Source: Alloprevotella sp. (GTDB taxonomy: Bacteria > Bacteroidota > Bacteroidia > Bacteroidales > Bacteroidaceae). From it: a stretch of DNA of 7,183 nt. Below are positions 1 to 6,761 of the stretch, piece after piece. How positions within the stretch are numbered: position 1 is the stretch's first letter; every line of letters starts with the position of its first letter. Location: contig JABZGM010000105.1 in assembly GCA_015259235.1 (NCBI GenBank), positions 1 through 7,183 of the forward strand, written 5' to 3'. The position numbers and the translations under genes are program-made. The notes beneath the pieces are model-generated. The model saw only the letters and a list, made by a program, of their open reading frames with translations. It was not told where the DNA came from and made no database searches.

Positions 1-23
1 ACCTAGGCTTTTGAAACCTAGGT
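1..23 (-). terminator. Stem-loop downstream of the phosphate transporter, possible terminator
   Basis: ACCTAGG at 1-7 and CCTAGGT at 17-23 form a perfect 7-bp stem with a 9-base loop, 31 bases past the transporter stop codon at 55. Position and shape fit an intrinsic terminator for minus-strand transcription. The T-tract that would confirm it falls beyond the left edge, so this remains provisional. Confidence 0.5.
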
Positions 24-54
24 GATTAGTAAGTAGTATTTCTGTTGAAGCTGA

Positions 55-552
55 TTAGTTGCTAAAACGCTTGGCTGCGCGAAGCAGGTGTCGAGCATTT
101 GAGATAATCTCTTGCGTTTCTTGAAGTGTGCTAAGATAGAGCAACGCAATGTTAAGGCTGCTCTCATCACGCTGTATGCGGTCTTGGAGAGAGTGACGCA
201 CCCCTGAAACATCGTTTTTGAGTATGCTACCCTGCACTAATACCTCATCGCTGTTGCTAAAGTCGTTATTGGCGATAGAAGTTTGGATGGCCTCCAAGAA
301 TTGAGAAGTTCGTTCCATGATTGGGACGTATTCTTTGACAAACTCTTCGGGAAGTGGATTGAAGTTGTTGTCCACGTGCTCTAGAATTGGCTCAAGCATA
401 CGTTTCAAGCCGTATAAAATCTGAGACAAGCTGTTGGTGCCAAGATAGAACCAAGTATTTTTCTCAACAGCTTGCAAGCGATCAATTTTACGCATACCGA
501 TAATTTCCTTACGGCGATAGCGTTTCCACATATCACGCTCGTCTTTGAGCAA
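55..552 (-). CDS. C-terminal cytoplasmic part of the PiT phosphate transporter, out of frame with the rest
   Basis: This 165-residue frame opens at a TTG, directly below an in-frame TGA at 558-556, so it has no convincing start of its own. Its sequence is charged and helical (LKDERDMWKRYRRKEIIGMRKIDR, then a run of helices to RHLLRAAKRFSN) with no signal peptide or membrane segment. The preceding transporter frame ends its sensible sequence in LMNDSIRSIRTAE at 557-555. Inserting one base there joins the two into a protein of about 746 residues, which I recall as the usual size of Bacteroidales PiT proteins with this kind of extension. I therefore read it as the transporter's soluble C-terminal domain, resembling the helical bundles of PhoU-type phosphate regulators, though that likeness is inference. 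It could be translated separately only if a start were acquired; no Shine-Dalgarno sequence is visible. Confidence 0.7.
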   Translation of the reverse strand: MLKDERDMWKRYRRKEIIGMRKIDRLQAVEKNTWFYLGTNSLSQILYGLKRMLEPILEHVDNNFNPLPEEFVKEYVPIMERTSQFLEAIQTSIANNDFSNSDEVLVQGSILKNDVSGVRHSLQDRIQRDESSLNIALLYLSTLQETQEIISNARHLLRAAKRFSN

Positions 553-2294
553 GGTTCAGCCGTACGAATGGAACGGATACTGTCGTTCATCAAGCCTTGA
601 GCAATGCCCTCAAAGATTTCTCGTGAAGCTTTGAGTAAATGTACTTCTGTGAGTTGGCAATGTTGTAAGAGGAGTTTCCAAGTTTCGCCCTTATCACGCG
701 TGTTCATCATTTGGCGGAACAAGGTATCCACATTTTCTGATTGTTGCTGCTTCTTCTTAAAGGCGCGGTTGTTGGCAATCATCGTGAAAATAATGATTCC
801 AATGACACAAACCATAGCAATGAATCCTCCAAAGTGGTTAAGGCTTGCAATGAGGAAAGCCATAATGAATGCAGCACCCGCAGTTATAAACCATCCACCG
901 ATAACAGTCATCACCCCAGTGATGCGATAGACAGCGGTTTCACGTCCCCAAGCTCGGTCTGCCAAAGAAGAACCCATGCCAATCATAAACGCCACATAAG
1001 TAGTTGAGAGGGGAAGTTGGAATGATGTGCCGATAATGATGAGTAGACCCGAGAAAACGAGGTTTACACTTGCACGCACCAAATCAAAGTCAGCATTGGT
1101 TTCTTCAATACCCTCTTTGCTGAAACGTTGATTCACCCAATTAGCCACGGGCTCTGGTACATGTTTCACTACATGGCTACTAAAATTGAGCACATTACGA
1201 ACGAGTCTTCTAGACATTTTAGAAGATGAGAATACCTCTTCACTCTCACTCTGACTAGAGAGGTCAAGCGTACGCTGTACAACTTGTTGTGCCTTTTTAG
1301 AAGTCCAAATGGCTACTGTCATAATCACTCCTGCACCAATGAGGAACCATTGTACATTGGGCAAAGACGAATCTCTTGACAAAACAGTCATTTTGTGAGC
1401 AGCAGCTGCAACGTCGCCAGCATTACTGAAATCAAGGTAACTTTCCAAACCAGCAAGAGGAACTCCGATAAAGTTTACCAAGTCGTTACCAGCAAAGGCA
1501 AGTGCCAAGGCAAAAGTGCCGAGCAATACAATGATTCTAAAGATATTCACGTGCATCAAGTGCAAGATTTGCACCAAAACCGTGGAACCAATGAAAGCGT
1601 AAAGAAGAAAGAGGAATGAATGTTCGTTTACAAAAAGTGCAAACGGTGATCCTTGGAAGAAAGAAGCGTTCTTCAAACTAACCGCAAGGATAAAATAAAT
1701 AATCAAAGTGACAGAGAATCCACCATATAAGGCGATGCTCCAACGCTGATGCTTTTTATAATTGAAGGTAAAGATGATACGCGTTATCCACATCACAATC
1801 AATCCAACAACAAAAGCGATGGCAACGGAAAGGAATATGCCCACAATTACCGTAAGAGCCTTGTCGGTATTGATAAGTTGTGAGTAAGCCATTCCATCTT
1901 TGACAATATAGGTAAGTGCCAACGCTGTGGAACCTCCTAGCAGACCGAATACCAATGAAACGGTTGTTGATGTGGGAAGGCCAAGCGTGTTGAAAATGTC
2001 AAGCAATATGACATCAGTTGCACTTACTGCCAGGAACACGCACATCACATCGGCAAAGGAATAGTGTTGCGGTTGCAAAATCCCATGTCTGGCAACGTCC
2101 ATCATACCTCCCGAGGTGGAAGCCCCAAGGAAGATGCCGATAGCAGCAACAGACAAAATGACTTTGAACTTTGCTGCTCTCGCCCCTGCTGCAGGCGCGA
2201 GGAAGTTCACGGCATCGTTAGCAACTCCGACACTGAGGTCGAACACTGCTAAAATCAAAAGGAAGCCGAGTACTACAAGATACAGAGAATCCAT
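405..2294 (-). CDS. PiT/PHO4-family inorganic phosphate transporter (membrane part of a frameshifted gene)
   Basis: PiT transporters move inorganic phosphate across the inner membrane with a coupled cation (H+ or Na+). The start chosen is the ATG at 2294 (MDSLYLVVLGFLLIL); an in-frame ATG at 2351 adds a polar 19-residue leader and lies upstream of the likely -7 box. Both family signature repeats are visible: GVANDAVNFLAPAAG at residues 23-37 and FAGNDLVNFIGVPLAG at 267-282. A matching pair, LPTSTT (106-111) and LPLSTT (427-432), shows the internal duplication expected of this fold. About ten or more hydrophobic segments run from 4 to 507, with a soluble loop at about 334-400. The true protein frame holds to E580 (codon 557-555). 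After that this frame reads about 50 residues of unrelated sequence before stopping at 405, because the reading frame has slipped. The real C-terminus continues in another frame down to 55. Identity as PiT is strong; activity of the broken product is uncertain. Confidence 0.88.
   Translation of the reverse strand: MDSLYLVVLGFLLILAVFDLSVGVANDAVNFLAPAAGARAAKFKVILSVAAIGIFLGASTSGGMMDVARHGILQPQHYSFADVMCVFLAVSATDVILLDIFNTLGLPTSTTVSLVFGLLGGSTALALTYIVKDGMAYSQLINTDKALTVIVGIFLSVAIAFVVGLIVMWITRIIFTFNYKKHQRWSIALYGGFSVTLIIYFILAVSLKNASFFQGSPFALFVNEHSFLFLLYAFIGSTVLVQILHLMHVNIFRIIVLLGTFALALAFAGNDLVNFIGVPLAGLESYLDFSNAGDVAAAAHKMTVLSRDSSLPNVQWFLIGAGVIMTVAIWTSKKAQQVVQRTLDLSSQSESEEVFSSSKMSRRLVRNVLNFSSHVVKHVPEPVANWVNQRFSKEGIEETNADFDLVRASVNLVFSGLLIIIGTSFQLPLSTTYVAFMIGMGSSLADRAWGRETAVYRITGVMTVIGGWFITAGAAFIMAFLIASLNHFGGFIAMVCVIGIIIFTMIANNRAFKKKQQQSENVDTLFRQMMNTRDKGETWKLLLQHCQLTEVHLLKASREIFEGIAQGLMNDSIRSIRTAEPCSKTSVICGNAIAVRKLSVCVKLIACKLLRKILGSILAPTACLRFYTA
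553..558 (-). other. Frameshift site in the PiT transporter gene
   Basis: On the coding strand the sequence reads ACG GCT GAA CCT TGC TCA AAG. The upstream frame makes good protein up to GAA, and TTG CTC AAA GAC in the next frame makes good protein after it. The new frame is closed upstream by TGA at 558-556, and the old frame turns to unrelated sequence below 554. The slip must therefore fall between about 558 and 552 and equals the loss of one base. No X-XXY-YYZ slippery heptamer is present, and the site is not a long homopolymer. Confidence 0.8.
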
Positions 2295-2340
2295 GAAAAA
2301 AGAACTGTTGAATTGAGTTGAATTAGTTTCATTTCCTTGG

Positions 2341-2348
2341 CAAAGATA
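2341..2348 (-). promoter_or_regulatory. Putative Bacteroidota -7 promoter box for the phosphate transporter
   Basis: The coding strand reads TATCTTTG, a full match to the TAnnTTTG -7 consensus of Bacteroidota housekeeping promoters. It ends 46 bases before the chosen ATG at 2294, which would give a leader of roughly 40 bases. No TTTG is found at the usual 19-21 base spacing upstream, so the -33 element is weak or absent. If real, it lets the transporter be expressed apart from the bat genes. Confidence 0.45.
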
Positions 2349-2360
2349 CACGATGTTGAG

Positions 2361-2378
2361 AAAATACGCGGTACTTTT
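2361..2378. repeat. Imperfect inverted repeat upstream of the transporter promoter
   Basis: Arms AAAATAC and GTACTTTT pair over 7 bp with one bulged C around a 3-base GCG centre. The element sits 12 bases upstream of the -7 box, across the -33 region, so an operator is possible. As RNA the stem is AT-rich and weak, and it follows rather than precedes the T7 run at 2389-2383, so it does not look like a terminator for batE. Confidence 0.25.
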
Positions 2379-2401
2379 GAGGAAAAAAATGGCTGTTCAC
2401 T

Positions 2402-3169
2402 TTAATCTTTCTCTTGAACGCGCACCAACAAACTGGTCTGAATCCATGTTTCTGTGCCATCGCTGGTTTGCACTCTAGCCCATCCTTTTGCTGCATTTTC
2501 TTGCAGATAGACTACACTTCCGCTGGGAAGAACGATTTCTTTCTTTGCATTTGTCATGGGAGAAGCATAAGATTGAGCTTCTTCAGCAGTTACAACAGCA
2601 AGATGATTGTGATAAAAACGGTAACGTTGTGCCACTGCAAAAATAGTACACATCACAAATGCTATAATAAAGAAGAAAGTTGCAAACAAAGCACTTTTCT
2701 GCAGAATATGATGCGAAGCTGTTCTAAAAAGAGTCCAACCAACAAAAGCAAGTAGGAGAAAGAAAAAGGAAAATGCAGTCCACCTCTTTACACTCCCTAG
2801 GTTGAGCAACAAAGTAAACGGACTTTCCCACGGCTGACTCTCTAAAGTCGTTGTACCAGGAGCGATTTTCTGTTGCGTAAGTTGCAAATTATATCGTGCA
2901 TCTTCATTTGCAGGATCGATGCGCAAGCAACGTAAATAAGCAATCACCGCTTCTGAGTACTGCTTCAGCCGATAATTCGCATTTCCCCAATTATAATAGT
3001 TTTCCGCTGTTGGTGTTTCTTGAACCGCTTTTTTGAAGAAAACCACAGCATCGACATAGTTTTGCTCTGTATAGGCTTTTTCGCCTTGCGCTGCAACCGA
3101 CTGTCCCCATGCAACGATGGAAAACAGTGACCAAAGGACGGTGATGAAAAAGAGGTACTTTGTGCGCAT
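2402..3169 (-). CDS. batE: BatE, TPR and SH3-like domain aerotolerance protein
   Basis: The protein has 255 residues from the ATG at 3169. An in-frame start at 3277 would overlap batD by about 100 bases and hide the signal peptide, so it was rejected. Residues 1-23 form a signal peptide ending WGQ. TPR units follow (about 27-100), including YVDAVVFFKKAVQETP, YSEAVIAYLRCLRIDP and the cap NEDARYNLQL. Two membrane helices (about 129-147 and 160-180) are joined by a short loop, ASHHILQK. The C-terminal 65 residues look like a bacterial SH3 domain: LPSGSVVYLQENAAKGWARVQ, then TETWIQTSLLVRV. The predicted layout puts both the TPR part and the SH3-like part in the periplasm, with only the short loop inside. 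SH3-like domains often bind peptides or cell wall, but the ligand here is unknown. The gene lies 7 bases after batD and is the last Bat gene of the group. Confidence 0.92.
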   Translation of the reverse strand: MRTKYLFFITVLWSLFSIVAWGQSVAAQGEKAYTEQNYVDAVVFFKKAVQETPTAENYYNWGNANYRLKQYSEAVIAYLRCLRIDPANEDARYNLQLTQQKIAPGTTTLESQPWESPFTLLLNLGSVKRWTAFSFFFLLLAFVGWTLFRTASHHILQKSALFATFFFIIAFVMCTIFAVAQRYRFYHNHLAVVTAEEAQSYASPMTNAKKEIVLPSGSVVYLQENAAKGWARVQTSDGTETWIQTSLLVRVQEKD

Positions 3170-3176
3170 AAAACAA

Positions 3177-4976
3177 TTATCTAATGACATCATTGAGAGA
3201 ATGGAGGAGTTCATTGGCTCGCTGATAAAGTTCGTGACGAGCATGATCGGTAGTGGGCGCGAAACGTCCGAAATCAATATCGGACAGTAGCGTTATTGTC
3301 TGTTCTATTAGGTCATCTTCAGCACCAAGCAGCGCCAATTGTTGTTTGATGACTTCTAGAGTAAGGGCAGCTCTATCTTGCTTGAGTTTTTCAGCCAAAT
3401 AATCTGTAATGGCTGCAGAAAGAACGTCATAGAACTTTGATGTATCAGGAGAATGGAGCAACGATTCTGCTTGACGCAGGCGTTTATGTGCCTTTTTGCT
3501 TGCACGTTTCACTGTTTTTCCTTCTAAATCTGAATGTGCTAACCAGAGTTTATGGACGTAACGGCTTGCGAATGCACAGACAACAAAGGAAAGCAACAGC
3601 AAACACCAATAGCTCCAACTACCTATCCACAAGACACCATCATCAGAAAAAGTTTCTCCATTATTGATTACTATGGGCTTTATATCTTCTGTGTTTGCAG
3701 ATGAAATGGGAGCATAAGCTTTGGTTCCTTTCTCAATGTTGAGGGTCAAAGCTTGCGTATTTGTTGTAACGTACTGCTTTGTTTGAGGATCAAAGTACAC
3801 CAATTTTATAGGCGGTATGGTGAACGCACCTATGTTTCTTGGTACAAATGTATAGTCAAACTCCATTGAGCCATCAATACCACCAGGAGTTATGCGTACT
3901 TTATCGTTTGTTTTTGGGGAATAGGTATCAAATCCTTTGGGAAAATCAACAACAGGAGTTTTGACTAATTTGAGGTTTCCAGTACCGCGAACCACCACAC
4001 GCAAAGTTGCCACATCATTTGTTTTAGGCATCGGTGTTATCAACGATGCACTAATGGACAACTGCCCTACTCCTCCAGAGAAATCTGCAGGTTGAGGCTG
4101 AGGCAAAGGCAGCACTTCAATAGAAACAGCAGGAGCAGAGCGTTGAAGATCGACCTTCATACTTCCTCCGCCATTGAAAAAAGCGTCAATCTCATCAATA
4201 CCAGTGGAACGTTGCTCAATAGCACAATCAAAAGGTAGTGCAGGTATGGTGAGTTTACCAGACTGTTGAGGAAAGATGAGATATTGTAAGTTTGTTCCTA
4301 CGCGGTAAAGCTTACCACCAATGCTGGCCGCTTCTGGATGGAGATTGCGAGGCAATTCTATTTCTTGCGTCCAAAAACCTTTCATATCAGGTTTACCAGA
4401 GGGCATGATATTGACAACAGCAACCCCCTCGCGAATATGATAGCGATAGCTCAATATGATAGGCTCTTGCTCATAAATCCGTTGTTTAGAAGCTTCTGCT
4501 GTGAAATAGACATCTTTTGCGCCTATGTGACTCCCATAATTAGGAACATCTTGTACACCACGAGAAGACGCCGCAGAAGAATTAGCGTTGGGGGAACTTT
4601 TCCCAGAAACTTGAATTTTAAGCGGATTTGTCTTGTAGACTTTGCCTTGCGCATGAATAGAAGCACTACCTACTTCTAGCGTGCCATTGTGTTTGGGAGC
4701 AAGGATATAGGTATAGATGGTTGAAGCCGAAGTCTTTGTTCGGCCGTTGATAATTACAATGCTGTTAGAAGTGGAAACATTAGGACCCGCTAACACATCA
4801 AAGTCGGCTAAAGAGGGTTGCTGAAAATTGCTACCCTCTGCGCCATTGAGTTCAAACTGCAGTCTAATTTGTCCGTTGATGTCTATACGATTGGGAGCAT
4901 TTACTTTGAATGTCACTTGCCCCACTCCATAAAGTGTAAAAAGAAAAGTGACGAGAAGACTTAGAAATCTACGCAT
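3177..4976 (-). CDS. batD: BatD family oxygen-tolerance protein
   Basis: The protein has 599 residues, close to the usual size of BatD. Residues 1-20 (MRRFLSLLVTFLFTLYGVGQ) form a signal peptide. The periplasmic part (about 21-445) is beta-rich, with repeats of the BatD type: VTFKVNAPNRIDINGQIRLQ near the start, a DVYFTAEASKQRIYEQEPI segment (155-173) that resembles the opening of a second beta-sandwich, and FVPRNIGAFTIPPIKLVYFD (377-396). One membrane helix follows (about 451-472). Next comes a basic stretch (KTVKRASKKAHKRLRQ, 487-502), consistent with a cytoplasmic side. The final 100 residues are helical and carry a KFYDVLSAAITDYLAEKL motif. Such C-terminal tails are common in the family, but their role is unknown to me. 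The gene lies 42 bases after batC and 7 before batE. No Shine-Dalgarno sequence precedes the start. Function beyond membership of the Bat set is not evident. Confidence 0.93.
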   Translation of the reverse strand: MRRFLSLLVTFLFTLYGVGQVTFKVNAPNRIDINGQIRLQFELNGAEGSNFQQPSLADFDVLAGPNVSTSNSIVIINGRTKTSASTIYTYILAPKHNGTLEVGSASIHAQGKVYKTNPLKIQVSGKSSPNANSSAASSRGVQDVPNYGSHIGAKDVYFTAEASKQRIYEQEPIILSYRYHIREGVAVVNIMPSGKPDMKGFWTQEIELPRNLHPEAASIGGKLYRVGTNLQYLIFPQQSGKLTIPALPFDCAIEQRSTGIDEIDAFFNGGGSMKVDLQRSAPAVSIEVLPLPQPQPADFSGGVGQLSISASLITPMPKTNDVATLRVVVRGTGNLKLVKTPVVDFPKGFDTYSPKTNDKVRITPGGIDGSMEFDYTFVPRNIGAFTIPPIKLVYFDPQTKQYVTTNTQALTLNIEKGTKAYAPISSANTEDIKPIVINNGETFSDDGVLWIGSWSYWCLLLLSFVVCAFASRYVHKLWLAHSDLEGKTVKRASKKAHKRLRQAESLLHSPDTSKFYDVLSAAITDYLAEKLKQDRAALTLEVIKQQLALLGAEDDLIEQTITLLSDIDFGRFAPTTDHARHELYQRANELLHSLNDVIR

Positions 4977-5000
4977 TATTGCAATGTCGTTATGGAGAAT

Positions 5001-5013
5001 AGCGAAATTCGCT
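5001..5013. repeat. 13-base palindrome in the batC-batD gap
   Basis: AGCGAAATTCGCT is a perfect inverted repeat with a one-base centre (AGCGAA/TTCGCT). In the transcript it could fold as a 5-bp stem with a 3-base loop, lying 24 bases upstream of the batD ATG. No T-run follows it, so it is not a terminator. It might affect processing or batD translation, or may be chance. Confidence 0.3.
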
Positions 5014-5018
5014 CTTGT

Positions 5019-5699
5019 TTACCAATTCTTATTGAGTTGTTTTTGACGCGGTTGTCCAGCACGTTGCAACTTGTTGCGCGTTTGTTGCTCCGCTTGCTGG
5101 GATAGATTTATCAATCTGTCCGCATTGTCTTTGCTCATCCCCCCTTTTTGTTCTTGCTGTTGTGACTTTTCAGGTTGGGATTTCTGTTGGTCTGGCTTAT
5201 TCTGTTGTTTATTTTGTTCCTCTTTCTTCTGCTTGTTATCGTGCTTATTTTGCTGCTTCTCTTGTTGTTCCTCTTTTTTCTGCTTTTGGCAAAGAACTAA
5301 GTTGTAGCGAGTATCATCATCATGCGGATTGTTTCTCAATGCTTCTTTGTAGAAATCAATTGCTTTATCAAATTGCTTGTTCAAATGATAAGCCACTCCA
5401 ACATTGTGATAGGACAAAGCACGGAGATATTTATTTGATTCTCCCTTAGCAGCTATTTGATATTGCTCTAGCGCCGCTTGGATGTTTTTTTGCGCCATAT
5501 AGACATCCCCAAGATTAAAAGCAGCGCGCGCACTTCTCGGATTTAGTTTCTGGGCTTTTCTATATTCCACCTCGGCTGTTTTGTAGTCGCCTCTCATAAA
5601 AGCACGATTGCCTTGATGCAGATGTCTCCATTCTGCGGATTGCGCTGCTGCCTGCAAGGCAATGAAACAAAAGAGAAAAAGAATAATTCGTTTATACAT
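5019..5699 (-). CDS. batC: BatC, secreted TPR-repeat aerotolerance protein with Gln/Lys-rich tail
   Basis: The protein has 226 residues from the ATG at 5699. This start is favoured over one at 5771 because it places a signal peptide first (residues 1-20, MYKRIILFLFCFIALQAAAQ) and has AGGAGA 7 bases upstream; the longer version would overlap batB. Three TPR units follow (about 24-57, 58-91 and 94-127), with motifs such as GDYKTAEVEYRKAQKLNP and FDKAIDFYKEALRNNP. They end in DDDTRYNLVLC, the capping sequence often seen in Bat TPR proteins. Residues about 138-185 are a low-complexity Gln/Lys/Glu/Asn run, probably disordered. A short helical C-terminus (MSKDNADRLINLSQQAEQQT) closes the protein. 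TPRs are protein-binding scaffolds, so a periplasmic assembly role with BatA, BatB, BatD and BatE is inferred. The family is clear; the partners are not shown by sequence. Confidence 0.92.
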   Translation of the reverse strand: MYKRIILFLFCFIALQAAAQSAEWRHLHQGNRAFMRGDYKTAEVEYRKAQKLNPRSARAAFNLGDVYMAQKNIQAALEQYQIAAKGESNKYLRALSYHNVGVAYHLNKQFDKAIDFYKEALRNNPHDDDTRYNLVLCQKQKKEEQQEKQQNKHDNKQKKEEQNKQQNKPDQQKSQPEKSQQQEQKGGMSKDNADRLINLSQQAEQQTRNKLQRAGQPRQKQLNKNW

Positions 5700-5706
5700 T
5701 GTCAAA

Positions 5707-5712
5707 TCTCCT
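5707..5712 (-). promoter_or_regulatory. Shine-Dalgarno-like site of batC
   Basis: AGGAGA on the coding strand stands 7 bases before the ATG at 5699. It settles the batC start in favour of the signal-peptide version. It is the only gene here with such a site; batB, batD, batE and the transporter have AT-rich leaders without one, as is common in Bacteroidota. Confidence 0.55.
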
Positions 5713-5737
5713 ATGAATATGAGGTCGAGAATTTGCG

Positions 5738-6757
5738 TTATCTGCGTAGGAATGAGATTTTGTTCCACCAATTCTGTTGCCGTTCAGCAAAGAAGAGTTC
5801 AGCCAGCAAAACAAGAATTAGTAGCGCTGCAACCCAAGGAAAAAGTTCATTGGGAGTACTATCGTTTGCATACGCAGATTCTGTCTGTTGCAATTGAGAC
5901 AAAGCTTGTTGCAGTTGGTCTTGGGCTGCATTTGTACCGTCAACATGGATGAATACTCCTTTTCCCGCTTGAGCCAGTTCCACACACGCTTTCTCATTAA
6001 GGGCTGTTTTTACAATGGCACCCGTGTTATCAGTCAAAGGACCATTGGCAGTGGGTATTTCTGCACCTGATGTACTACCAATTCCGAGAACAAAGACTCG
6101 CTTTCCAGAGTTAGCTGCCGCTTTTGCTGCTTCCAATGCTCCTTCTTCGTGGTCTTCTCCATCGGTGATGACAACTATTGCTTTGCCAACTTTCTTGTTA
6201 TTGCTAAATCCTTTCTCTGCTAATTCTATTGCAGCTCCAATGTTTGTACCTTGGAGAGATACCATATTGGTAGACACTTGATCGAGAAATAGGTTGGCAC
6301 TGACCAAGTCATTTGTCAAAGGAAGAATCGGATAAGCCTCTCCAGCAAAAATGTTGAGGCCTACTCTATTATTCTGCATCCGTTCAGACAGTGTAGAAAT
6401 CAAAAGTTTACTACGCTCAAGTCTTGAAGGCTGTACGTCTTGCGCCAACATTGATTGCGAAACGTCTAAAGCAAATATAACCTCAATGCCTTGTTTCTTA
6501 ATGGGTTTCCCAGCAGTCATCCCATACTGAGGTTGAGCCAACAATAGTATGGTTAAAGTGATTGCCAAAAGATGGAGCAACAACTTGACAACCATACGAA
6601 AAGTTGAAATTCCTGGTGCTAGTCGCAAGAATAAGACACGATTTCCCCATAATGCTTGGCGCTTACGATTGAGCCACTGAGAATAGACAAACAGTCCACC
6701 CAATATAGGCAAAATGAACAAAGCGTATAAGTATTCTGGATGTGCGAATTGAAACAT
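5738..6757 (-). CDS. batB: BatB, membrane-anchored VWA-domain aerotolerance protein
   Basis: The protein has 339 residues. I chose the ATG at 6757, which gives MFQFAHPEYLYAL; this Phe-x-x-Pro-x-x-Leu opening is usual for BatA/BatB. An upstream ATG at 6805 would overlap the end of batA and add 16 atypical residues. Two hydrophobic helices (about 10-27 and 57-75) precede a VWA domain (about 91-290), and a third helix (about 307-324) ends the protein, so the VWA domain should face the cytoplasm. The metal-binding site is complete: DVSQS (D98, S100, S102), T171 in LQGTNIG, and D199 in VVITDGEDH. This implies real cation-dependent ligand binding, not a degenerate fold. In Bacteroides fragilis the bat genes were linked to oxygen tolerance; in other VWA/MoxR systems the VWA protein partners an AAA+ ATPase. 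The gene lies 4 bases after batA and 38 bases before batC. No Shine-Dalgarno sequence is visible; coupling to batA is likely. Confidence 0.95.
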   Translation of the reverse strand: MFQFAHPEYLYALFILPILGGLFVYSQWLNRKRQALWGNRVLFLRLAPGISTFRMVVKLLLHLLAITLTILLLAQPQYGMTAGKPIKKQGIEVIFALDVSQSMLAQDVQPSRLERSKLLISTLSERMQNNRVGLNIFAGEAYPILPLTNDLVSANLFLDQVSTNMVSLQGTNIGAAIELAEKGFSNNKKVGKAIVVITDGEDHEEGALEAAKAAANSGKRVFVLGIGSTSGAEIPTANGPLTDNTGAIVKTALNEKACVELAQAGKGVFIHVDGTNAAQDQLQQALSQLQQTESAYANDSTPNELFPWVAALLILVLLAELFFAERQQNWWNKISFLRR

Positions 6758-6761
6758 ATTA

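Noticed and set aside
550..565. Programmed ribosomal frameshift in the transporter gene
   Set aside because: The coding strand GCTGAACCTTGC has no X-XXY-YYZ slippery heptamer and I saw no strong stem just downstream, so a mutation or sequence error is more likely.
604..930. Plus-strand open frame of 108 codons
   Set aside because: It lies wholly antisense to the well-supported transporter and shows no family-like motif or start signal. The same holds for the other plus-strand frames, for example 4338..4679 and 5662..5952.
2384..2420. Intrinsic terminator after batE
   Set aside because: There is a T7 run on the minus strand, but no paired stem lies directly upstream of it.
3170..3277. Longer batE start at 3277
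   Set aside because: It would overlap batD by about 100 bases and bury a clear signal peptide; the ATG at 3169 sits 7 bases after the batD stop.
5071..5307. Plus-strand open frame rich in Cys, Phe and Leu
   Set aside because: It is the antisense of the Gln/Lys/Glu-rich batC tract, and its odd composition follows directly from that.
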